This document shows, in pieces, positions 33,582-42,400 of a DNA stretch of 64,000 nt. This stretch comes from Pontibacter vulgaris (lineage in GTDB: Bacteria > Bacteroidota > Bacteroidia > Cytophagales > Hymenobacteraceae). The translations under genes were made by a program, and so were the position numbers. Location of the stretch: assembly GCF_022758145.1 (NCBI RefSeq), contig NZ_JAJVDH010000003.1, positions 248,001-312,000 of the forward strand. The letters are read 5' to 3'. The notes beneath the pieces are model-generated. The model saw nothing but the letters and a program-made list of their open reading frames with translations, was not told the origin of the DNA and did not search any database. Each line of letters opens with the position of its first letter. Positions within the stretch are counted from its first letter, which is position 1.

Positions 33582-35339
33582 ATGGAAATAGCCATTGTGC
33601 TGATCTTGCTGCTGATTGCGGTGGTGCTTTTCGCCACCGAAAAGCTCGGCGTAGAGATGGTGACGCTTATCATGCTCATCATCCTGACTTCTTTGCGCAT
33701 TATTACACCTGATGAGGCATTTGCAGGCTTCAGCAGCGATTTTATCATCATTATCGCTTCTATTTTTATACTTAGTGCCGCCCTCGACGAAACCGGTATA
33801 CTTGACTTTGTTGTCATCAGGCTGGTGCGGCTGGCCCGGCACAGCTCCAACCTCATGTTGCTGTTGGTGATGCTTATAACAGGCACTGTATCAGCGTTTA
33901 TGAATAACACCACTGTTACGGCCATGTTCTTAACGCCGCTTATCAGTTTATCGAAACGCATTAACAAAAGCCCCTCCAAGTTACTGATGCCGCTAGCTTA
34001 TGCATCTATACTGGGGGGTACCTGTACGCTTATCGGTACATCTACAAACGTAGCCGTGAGTGGCTATATTGCAAAGGTGGGCCTGCCCCCTGTCGGTCTT
34101 TTTGAAATCTCGGGTATTGGGTTTATTATTTTTATAGTTGGTATTGTGTATATGATGACAATCGGCCAACGGTTTTTACCCAGCCATGATGATCAGCAAC
34201 TTACAGAAGAATACAAACTGCAGAAATACCTTACCGAGATTGTGGTGATGCCTGATTCACCGTTAGTCGGGCAGCTGGCATTCGCATCAGACCTTACAAC
34301 GCTTAATTTCCGTTTGCTTAATATTATTAGAGGTAAAGATAACTTCCTGCCTGATTTCAGGACCCGCATTGCCGCTAAAGATGTATTACTGGTTGAAGGC
34401 GACCTGGATAACCTGATGAAGGTAAAGGAAACGAAAGGCATTGAGATTATGGCCGATGTAATTGTAGAGAAAGACCTAGTTACTGATGGCATAAGACTCG
34501 CCGAACTCCTTATTACCCGACAATCCAACCTGATACACCGTACGATTAAAGAAGTAAATTTTCTGCAACGTTATGGTTTGGTGGTTATTGCAGTATCGCG
34601 CCACGGCGAAACGTTGCGCACCAAAATAGGAAGTATACGCCTACAACTCGGCGATCTTCTCCTTGTGCAGGGATCTTCGGAACGACTTGAACAGTTGCGC
34701 ACCTCGCCAAACGTTGCTGTACTTGACGAATTTGAGCCATTGCTGTTTAAAAAGCGAAAAGGTATACTTACCATGTCCTGCTTTATTGCGGCTATAGTTG
34801 CCGGTACTACAGGTGTTCTGCCTTTATCCATAGCTTTTTTGCTGGCGGCCATTGCCACTATTTTACTACGCTGCATTAATACAGAAAAAGCCTATGGTGC
34901 TATAGACTGGCGCCTGCTTATACTTATTGGTGGTATGACAGCTTTTGGCACTGCCATGGAAAACTCCGGCGCAGCCGATTACCTGGCGCACGGCATTGTA
35001 GATCTGATGGGCGGACTTGGAAAAATTGGTATATTAGCTGGCTTTGTTATACTTACGGTGTTACTTACCCAACCTATGTCTAATGCGGCGGCGGCTTTGG
35101 TTATAGTACCGGTTGCGTTGCGCACGGCCACCGAAATGGGCGCCGACCCCAGAAGCTTTGCCATTGCCATCATGCTGGCCGCATCTGTTTCGCTGGTTAC
35201 GCCTTTCGAGCCTTCCTGCATCCTTGTTTACAGCCCTGGCAAATACCGCTTCTCCGATTTTATAAAAATAGGCGCCCCCCTAACGTTTCTGCTGGTTATA
35301 GTTATACTTATAATGGTGCCTATCATCTGGCCTATGTAA
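33582..35339 (+). CDS. SLC13-family permease with two central RCK_C (TrkA-C) domains
   Basis: 585 residues from the ATG at 33582 (an upstream in-frame start at 33561 adds seven). About five membrane helices precede and five follow a soluble middle of about 200 residues holding two TrkA-C-like domains. Each ends in a G-D/L-x-L-L-V-E/Q-G strand. The membrane part has the GTCTLIGTSTNVAVSG signature of the divalent-anion/Na symporter (CitT/sulfate) superfamily, repeated as TQPMSNAAAALVI in the second half. Such proteins import sulfate, dicarboxylates or related anions. The substrate is not evident. Confidence 0.9.
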   Translation: MEIAIVLILLLIAVVLFATEKLGVEMVTLIMLIILTSLRIITPDEAFAGFSSDFIIIIASIFILSAALDETGILDFVVIRLVRLARHSSNLMLLLVMLITGTVSAFMNNTTVTAMFLTPLISLSKRINKSPSKLLMPLAYASILGGTCTLIGTSTNVAVSGYIAKVGLPPVGLFEISGIGFIIFIVGIVYMMTIGQRFLPSHDDQQLTEEYKLQKYLTEIVVMPDSPLVGQLAFASDLTTLNFRLLNIIRGKDNFLPDFRTRIAAKDVLLVEGDLDNLMKVKETKGIEIMADVIVEKDLVTDGIRLAELLITRQSNLIHRTIKEVNFLQRYGLVVIAVSRHGETLRTKIGSIRLQLGDLLLVQGSSERLEQLRTSPNVAVLDEFEPLLFKKRKGILTMSCFIAAIVAGTTGVLPLSIAFLLAAIATILLRCINTEKAYGAIDWRLLILIGGMTAFGTAMENSGAADYLAHGIVDLMGGLGKIGILAGFVILTVLLTQPMSNAAAALVIVPVALRTATEMGADPRSFAIAIMLAASVSLVTPFEPSCILVYSPGKYRFSDFIKIGAPLTFLLVIVILIMVPIIWPM

Positions 35340-35372
35340 CTGCAGTCGTATACCTGAGTACATCAGTATACT

Positions 35373-35990
35373 ATGAAACGGAATATTGTAGCCTTGTTGG
35401 CAATACTTTTCAGCTGCTCTCCTAAAAACGAAGATGTTACAATGGAGCAGGCTAAGCCTGCGCAAGCTGCTGAAGCGTTAGATTCGCTGGCCAATACCAC
35501 TTTAGACGGAACAGCAACGCAACAAACTTTTAGCAGCCCTGAAACAGCTATACCACAGGCTGTGATGCAGATGCTCGAAAAAGAATACCCTTCTTGGGAA
35601 GAACCTGTTTTAGCTAAAAATGCCTTAACCAGCGCTAATGAACACGAACAAGGGCCACTTATAGTTCAAGGCGATTTTAACGGCGATACATTACTGGATT
35701 ATGCACTGCAGATAAAGTATAAAAATAGCGTAGTTGCACTGGCATTTTTGCAAACACCTGAAGAGTGGCAATTATATGAGCTGGATAAGGAAAACCTGAT
35801 TAAAGAACGTGGAGAATTAAAAAGCCCATACAATTTACATCTGTTAGAAGCCGGCTCCAGCATCTTTAATCCGGAGAAAGCAACTCAAACTATAACAGTA
35901 CATGATGCCCCTGCCGCTGGTAAAGGTAATGCGGCCAAAGTATATGTATTTGAGAACGGAAATTTTAAAGCATACCAGGTAGAGGAGTAA
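35373..35990 (+). CDS. Putative lipoprotein with FG-GAP-like calcium loop
   Basis: 205 residues with the short signal MKRNIVALLAILFSC ending in a lipobox Cys. A disordered Ala/Thr/Gln-rich stretch follows (residues 20-65), then a compact alpha/beta domain. DFNGDTLLDYAL resembles the D-x-N-x-D-x-x-x-D loop of FG-GAP/VCBS calcium-binding repeats. It starts 33 bases after the SLC13 gene, so the two may be cotranscribed. The role is unknown. Confidence 0.72.
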   Translation: MKRNIVALLAILFSCSPKNEDVTMEQAKPAQAAEALDSLANTTLDGTATQQTFSSPETAIPQAVMQMLEKEYPSWEEPVLAKNALTSANEHEQGPLIVQGDFNGDTLLDYALQIKYKNSVVALAFLQTPEEWQLYELDKENLIKERGELKSPYNLHLLEAGSSIFNPEKATQTITVHDAPAAGKGNAAKVYVFENGNFKAYQVEE

Positions 35991-36024
35991 GTATAAGTGC
36001 GAGCTGCTAAAGTATAAACCGGAC

Positions 36025-36369
36025 TTACTCTGCCAAAAATAAAGGAAGGAAGTATAAAATTACGCCTAATGCTATCGCTACCACCAGACCCGAACTTAAA
36101 ATAAGCCTGCACAGCCTGGTAGCATAAACTTTATCAACGGTTGTAATGCGAATATAATTAACATTTAGGTTAAGCAGAAATACCGCCACTGCCAGCAAAA
36201 AACTGGCAAACCAGAACAACATAAACCTGAAAATAAAAGTCATGGGCAGGTTACTGCTAAGTTCGTGCATTACCGGTATATCATGCACCAGAAACCATAA
36301 AGCCAGTAAAACCAGCAGGCTACCATACAATGTAATCACGAAGCTATTCAGCACCCGAACTTTGCGCAT
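36025..36369 (-). CDS. Small multi-pass membrane protein of unknown function
   Basis: 114 residues with three predicted helices (about 7-27, 40-65 and 87-108). The connecting loops hold HDIPVMHELSSNLP and the YIRITTVDKVYATRLCR segment. It begins 13 bases after the stop of the TerB-like gene on the same strand, so the pair is an operon. No family is recognised. Confidence 0.68.
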   Translation of the reverse strand: MRKVRVLNSFVITLYGSLLVLLALWFLVHDIPVMHELSSNLPMTFIFRFMLFWFASFLLAVAVFLLNLNVNYIRITTVDKVYATRLCRLILSSGLVVAIALGVILYFLPLFLAE

Positions 36370-36382
36370 ATAAAAGGCCTGC

Positions 36383-36811
36383 CTAAGAGTTTAAGTATGT
36401 CTGGGCTTCCTGTTTAATATACTCGCGGGTATGGCCATCTTTAACACCTATAGATATTTTGCGCACCAGCAGGCCAACTATTGTTTTATTAAACCCCAGC
36501 CTGACAGCCATGTTGATACAAAAATTCATCTCATTATCATCTACAATACCATCGGCCAGCATCATTTCCACCAAATCATAAATCTGGTCAAACCGCTCCG
36601 AATCGTTGGATGGCAGTTTTAATTCTGTTTTGCCGGTATTGGATAGCAGATTGCGTACTTCAGAGGGCTTCATGCCATGGCGTTTACCAATCGAGATAAT
36701 AAAATTCATTTCATTGGGGTCCACGTGGCCGTCAATTTTTGCCAATGCCCCCAGTGTGGTGATATGGCTTTTTAATTTTTTTGTTTCTTCGCTCTCAAAA
36801 AAACTAAACAT
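36383..36811 (-). CDS. TerB-like (tellurite resistance / DjlA N-terminal fold) protein
   Basis: 142 residues, all-helical and soluble. It contains the duplicated acidic pattern of TerB-fold proteins: LAKIDGHVDPNEMNFI and MMLADGIVDDNEMNFC, each an A-D/x-D-G-x-V-x-x-x-E unit that binds metal in TerB. The overall length matches single-domain TerB. In other bacteria TerB links to stress signalling and phage defence, but here the only companion is a small membrane protein. Confidence 0.8.
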   Translation of the reverse strand: MFSFFESEETKKLKSHITTLGALAKIDGHVDPNEMNFIISIGKRHGMKPSEVRNLLSNTGKTELKLPSNDSERFDQIYDLVEMMLADGIVDDNEMNFCINMAVRLGFNKTIVGLLVRKISIGVKDGHTREYIKQEAQTYLNS

Positions 36812-37137
36812 ACATTGCCTCTCTTTAAGATAATTCTTTAATTGGTTCGCGGTAGTACAGCGTAGAGTTTACAGGTGTAAATTATACTTTTTCCCGGTAT
36901 TCTATGCATAAAACATAGCTTTTAAATTCGCCGACTTTTATGCAGGCCCAGCTATGCAGCTTTACATACGGTTTTTGCTATTTAAGAGCTATGCTTTCCT
37001 GCCTTTTTTTTACTATTGCAATACACAGCAAAGTATGTACATGCCAGGATTTTTATATATCTCTTGCTATCATTTTTGCCAGAGTAAAATTTAATACATT
37101 ATTTTTGTAGCTTAACATATTACATAATCACTCCTGT
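36812..37137. promoter_or_regulatory. Spacer with predicted pfkA promoter
   Basis: TTTG at 37075-37078, a 21-base spacer and TATTTTTG at 37100-37107 match the Bacteroidota promoter pattern, 30 bases before the pfkA ATG. The left 200 bases serve the divergent TerB-like gene. No open frame of note is present. Confidence 0.5.
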
Positions 37138-38109
37138 ATGAAGAAAATTGGAGTCTTTACTTCCGGCGGCGACTCGCCAGGCATGAACGCTTGCATCAGA
37201 GCGGTTGTGCGCAGCGCCGTTTATAATAACATAGAAGTATATGGCATAAAAAGAGGGTATAATGGCATGATAAAAGGGGAGATCATTAAACTTGAATCTT
37301 CTTCTGTCAGCAACATTATTCAAAAAGGAGGCACCATTCTTAAGTCTGCGCGCAGCAAAGAGTTTTTAACGAAAGAAGGACGCCAGGCAGCTTACGACCA
37401 ATTAAAGAAAAACGGCATTGAAGGGTTGGTAGCCATAGGCGGAGACGGCACGTTTACAGGTGCAAACATTTTTCACGAAGAGTTTGGCATTCCTATACTT
37501 GGCGCTCCCGGTACCATAGATAATGACCTGTATGGCACCGATTATACTATTGGTTACGACACAGCAGTAAATACAGCCCTTGATGCGATAGATAAAATCC
37601 GGGATACAGCGGATAGCCACGAACGCGTATTTTTTGTAGAAGTAATGGGCCGCGACTCCGGTTACATTGCTATACCTTGCGCTATTGGTGGTGGTGCCGA
37701 AATTGTGATGATACCGGAGACCAAAACTTCTATCTCCAATGTAATTGATGCTTTGAAGCAAGGCTGGGCCCGTTCTAAAACATCGTTTATCGTAATTGTG
37801 GCCGAAGGCGATGAAGAAGGTAGCGCCGTAGAAATAGCAGCCAAAGTGCAGAATGAGATTCCGCAGATGGATGCCCGTGTTACTATTCTGGGCCACGTAC
37901 AGCGTGGTGGTGCACCAACCGCCGCCGACCGCTTGCTGGCAAGCCGCCTGGGTATTGCCTGCGTAGAAGGCTTAATGCAAGGCCGCACCTGCGAAATGGC
38001 TGGTATTGTAAACTCAGAATTAGTATATACACCGTTTTCTGAAACCATTACGAAGCAAAAGTACATTAGCCCGCGCTTTACCGAAATGGTAAAAATTCTG
38101 TCTTCTTAA
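37138..38109 (+). CDS. pfkA: ATP-dependent 6-phosphofructokinase
   Basis: 323 residues, the usual bacterial PfkA size. It phosphorylates fructose 6-phosphate in glycolysis. The motifs are GVFTSGGDSPGMNACIRA, AIGGDGTFTGA (Gly after GGD, expected for ATP use rather than pyrophosphate), the catalytic PGTIDNDL, EVMGRDSGY and the sugar-phosphate-binding RVTILGHVQRGGAPTAADR. It is followed by a strong hairpin shared with miaA. Confidence 0.96.
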   Translation: MKKIGVFTSGGDSPGMNACIRAVVRSAVYNNIEVYGIKRGYNGMIKGEIIKLESSSVSNIIQKGGTILKSARSKEFLTKEGRQAAYDQLKKNGIEGLVAIGGDGTFTGANIFHEEFGIPILGAPGTIDNDLYGTDYTIGYDTAVNTALDAIDKIRDTADSHERVFFVEVMGRDSGYIAIPCAIGGGAEIVMIPETKTSISNVIDALKQGWARSKTSFIVIVAEGDEEGSAVEIAAKVQNEIPQMDARVTILGHVQRGGAPTAADRLLASRLGIACVEGLMQGRTCEMAGIVNSELVYTPFSETITKQKYISPRFTEMVKILSS

Positions 38110-38127
38110 GTATAGAACGAAATAATT

Positions 38128-38174
38128 AAGGGCCATCCGAAGTATGTTTATACTTTGGATGGCCCTTCGCCTTT
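38128..38174. terminator. Terminator between pfkA and miaA
   Basis: AAGGGCCATCC at 38128-38138 pairs with GGATGGCCCTT at 38157-38167. The loop itself contains AAGTAT and ATACTT, which can extend the stem. The genes converge. Confidence 0.8.
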
Positions 38175-38223
38175 TAAGCCAGCCCCTTCCTAACCGCTTC
38201 AGGCTAAATTCCTGAATTTGACA

Positions 38224-39147
38224 TTATTTTGCTTTCATCTGTTCATCCAGAAACGCTAACAACTCCTGCCACTGCGCCGGGTTAAACCAGGTATAATCCG
38301 GGAATTTATGAAACCACGTGAGCTGGCGTTTGGCATAGCGGCGGCTGTTTCGCTTTAGCAGGCGTACTGCCTCCTCCCAATCATACTTGCCTTCAAGGAA
38401 ATCGAAAATTTCTTTGTAGCCCACAGTTTGCAGGGCATTATGATGGCGGTACGGATACAGCGCTTTAACCTCTTGCAGCAGGCCTTGTTGCAGCATCAAA
38501 TCCATGCGTTGGTCTATGCGCTGGTAGAGTTCTTCACGGTCTCTGTTAAGCCCTATTTTTATGATATTGAACGGTCGCTCCTGCGCTTCGCTTTTCCGGA
38601 AGGATGAGTATGGTTGCCCACTTGAAAGGCATACTTCCAGCGCCCTGATCACCCGTTGCGGATTGGCCTGGTCTACCTGGGCATAGTATACAGGGTCGAG
38701 CTGTTGCAATTGTTCTAGTAAAGGTTGCAGGCCTTTTTCGGCAAATTCTTGTGTAAGCTCCTCTCTTATTGCCGGGTCTGTTTCGGGCATCTCATCCATT
38801 CCTTCGCAAACCGCCCGCACATATAAACCGGAACCGCCGGTAAGTATAACCACATTCTTTTCTTTAAATAATTCCTGCAGCAGCTGTAATACATCCTGCT
38901 CGTAGGCGCCTACATTATACTCTTCTGTTATAGTATGGGAATCTACAAAATGGTGTTTTATACCTTGCTGTTCTTCTGCACTGGGTTTTGCAGTTCCAAT
39001 GCTCATCTCCCTGAAAAATTGCCTCGAATCAGCTGAAATAATTTCGGTGTGATAATGCCTGGCCAACTGCACACACAGATCGGTTTTACCTACTGCCGTT
39101 GGCCCTACCACCACTACCAGGTACTTATCTGATTGTAAATTTTCCAT
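38224..39147 (-). CDS. miaA: tRNA dimethylallyltransferase
   Basis: 307 residues from the ATG at 39147, chosen because the P-loop VVVVGPTAVGKTDL then lies at the usual distance. It attaches the isopentenyl group to A37 of tRNAs reading UNN codons. Other family motifs are IISADSRQFFREMSIGTAKP, HFVDSHTITEEYNVG, LTGGSGLYVRAVCEG and the C-terminal RRYAKRQLTWFHK. Confidence 0.95.
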   Translation of the reverse strand: MENLQSDKYLVVVVGPTAVGKTDLCVQLARHYHTEIISADSRQFFREMSIGTAKPSAEEQQGIKHHFVDSHTITEEYNVGAYEQDVLQLLQELFKEKNVVILTGGSGLYVRAVCEGMDEMPETDPAIREELTQEFAEKGLQPLLEQLQQLDPVYYAQVDQANPQRVIRALEVCLSSGQPYSSFRKSEAQERPFNIIKIGLNRDREELYQRIDQRMDLMLQQGLLQEVKALYPYRHHNALQTVGYKEIFDFLEGKYDWEEAVRLLKRNSRRYAKRQLTWFHKFPDYTWFNPAQWQELLAFLDEQMKAK

Positions 39148-39428
39148 GCTTTTAATACCTCGCAGCTTACTCCTGTAATTTTTAAACAATAAATCTATAC
39201 CTGAAATATTAGCGTAACCATTGATTGCCTGAGCTGTACTTTAAACCCGTACCACACCGAATTAAGTTTGGATGCAATAGCACAAATACATCCGTTTTAT
39301 TGTTAAACCGGTAACCATAAAGCAATGCAGCTAATTTTTTGCTAAATTATGGCTTTAATTGTAAAATTTGCGTGGGGACGCGGCTTAAGTACAAGCGCTG
39401 TTTACAAGTATCTTAGACTTCAATCGTA

Positions 39429-42400
39429 ATGCCATATATACCTAAAAGGAACTCAGCTAACCAGTACAAACAGCAGGCAGACATGCTGCTGCAACTACTG
39501 GAACAATTTGCAAAACCGAATACCGGCCTGCTTATCGCGTTGCCATCCGGAGAGGTTCTGGCTTCAAATTTATTATCAGCAGATTATTTCCCGGAAGGCT
39601 CCCCATCACAGGATCAGAAACTAAGCCAGCTCTTGGGCATAAACCTGGAACTGATTTTAAAACAACTACAGGAAAACCAATCCTATACAGCCGATGCCAC
39701 CAGCGCCGGCAGGTACACACATTACTACTATACCCTGCGCCAGGTAAAATTCCAGGACAATACGTTTGTATATGTTGAGCTAACAGCCCCCAAACTAACT
39801 CCTGGTATGTTGCCTTTTGATGGCGATAGTTACCATAGCGTATTTGAGAACAGCACCGAACCGCTTTTTATACTTGACGGCGAAGGCTATTTTATAGATT
39901 TAAACCGAAGCGCCCTTAACCTGGTAGATCAGCAAAAGGAAAACCTGGTTGGCAAAAGTATTTTACGAAACTTTGGCCTTAACCTATTTGAGCGGGTTGC
40001 GCTTAAAGGTCAGTTACAACAGGCCCTTACCGGTAATCCTCAGAAATTTGAGTGGTGGTTGCGAGAGAAAACCCAAGAACTTTTACCCGTAGAAATTTCG
40101 CTACAGCCTGGCACTTTTAACGGGCATGAAGCTATTTTCGGATCGGCCAGGAATCTGTATGAAGCTGCGGGCGCAGAGCAGAAAGTGCATTTCAGAAATC
40201 ATCAGCTGGAATTTGTAAACCACCTGATTACAAACCTTTCAACCTCTGACAGCAAAACGGAGGTACTGAATCATACTTTGGATGAACTACTGGCTAAAAG
40301 CGAAATTACCGGCGGATGCGTTTATACTTACTTACCTCACGAAGAAAAAGCAACCTTAGCTTACTCAGCCGGTGATGTAGATGCAGCAGCCCTGCCAGCA
40401 GAATTACACCTGCAACAAACACTTATAAAGCAGTTGCAAACGGCAGATAAGCGTAGGGCAAATGCCGAGTTATGCAATATGTTTGGGCAGCACATGCCAT
40501 GCAAGCTGGAAGTCGTACCGGTCCATTCCTCAGGCAATCCCATTGCTTTTATACTTGTCTGGTCTAACTCCGAAACCAAGATCACACAATCATTCCTGTC
40601 CTTGCTTGATTTTATTGGAGGCGCCATCAGCAATTATATTGAGCGCCATGAGCTCATGCAGCAGCTGTCTAATACCGAAGACAAGTATAAAATGCTTTTC
40701 GAAAACTCCTACGATGCCATACTTTTATTTAAAGATGGCATCGTAGTAGATTGTAATGAAAAAGCGACCCAGTTTTTCAGATGCAGGCGTGAAGATCTTG
40801 TTGGCCGCTCTCCGGTAAATTATTCGCCCGAATACCAACCGGATGGGCAGCTATCATCGGAAAAAACCGAAAGGATTATGCGCCATGTAATTGAAACGGG
40901 CGAGCCCATGACGTTTGAGTGGAAAAACCGCCGCAAAGATGGCTCCCTGTTCGATGCTGAAATAAATGTAAACCGCGTACTTATTGACGGCGAATACTAC
41001 ATCCAGGCATTTAAGCGTGACATTACGCAGCGCAAACAGATGCAGCTTGCCCGGCGCCGCGAAGAAATTGCACAGGAGTCGATGGCCCGTTTCCGGAATT
41101 TCCTGGAAAAGGTTAACATCATTTACTATAGCACTGATATAAATGGCAACCTTGTTAATGCCAACGAATATTTCCTGAAATACATTGAGTATACTGCTGA
41201 AGAAGCTTTAGGAAAGAATTTTTACGAACTGCTTGTTCCTGCAAACGACCGGGCATCCCGCATGCACGATTTTTATCGGTCCTTAAAAACGCGCCAGCTA
41301 AATGCCTATTACGAACGTGATATACTATCCAAGTCAGGGCAACTGAAAACCATGCGATGGAACTGTATGTTCGAGTATGGCCCTGACGGTGAATTGGTTG
41401 GTGTTACCAGCGTCGGAAAAGACATGACGGATAAGCGCATTGCCATGGAAGCACTGAAGGACAATAAGTTACGCCTGCAGGACTTATTTGACAATGCCCA
41501 TGACCTTATTCAGAATATCTCGGTAGATAATAAATTTATATTTGTGAACAGGGCTTGGAAAGAGCGCCTTGGCTATACCGACCAGGACATTGAAACCCTG
41601 ACTCTGAATGATATAGTGCACCCTTATTACAAGGCTAAGCTCATTTACCAGCTTCGCAATTTGTATAAAGGCGAAAATGTAAACAAAATAGAAACTGTTT
41701 TCCTGACAAAAGCCGGCAAGCCGGTGCACCTTATCGGAAGTATAACCTGCAGCTGGCAGGATGGCCGCCCTATTGCCACTCGCGCCATTCTGCACGACAT
41801 TACCGATCGTATAAAAGCAGAACGCCTGCAGAAAGTATACTACAGTATTGCCAACCTCGCTATCAGCAGTAAAGACTTAAACTCGCTTTACAGCGCCATA
41901 CACCGCGAGCTGAGTAAGATTATTGAAACACGTAACATTTATATAGCCCTTTGCGACAACGATCATAAATACCTGCATTTTGTGTATTTGGTAGACCAGT
42001 TTATTAACAAAGCTGCCAAAACACAAGTTTACCGCTCGTTCTCCAAAGGCCTCTCCGAATATATAATCAGTACTGGCAAGCCACTTTTCATGCAAAAGAA
42101 AGAATTGCTGGAGCTGGCCGAAAGAGAGAACCTGGATGTAAAGGGAGAAATGCCCGAAGTTATACTTTGCTCGCCACTTGCCATAGGCGACCGCATTATT
42201 GGTGCCATCACGCTGCAGGATTATCAGAATCCGGATGCCTATGCACACACCGATATCGAAATTCTGCACTTTATATCTAACCAGGTTGCCCTTGCCATTG
42301 AGCGTAAGCGAAACGAAGAACAGATAAATAACCAGAACGCGCGCCTGAATGCGATATTTGAAAGTGGTTCGCACCACATGTGGTCGCTTAACAGGAATTA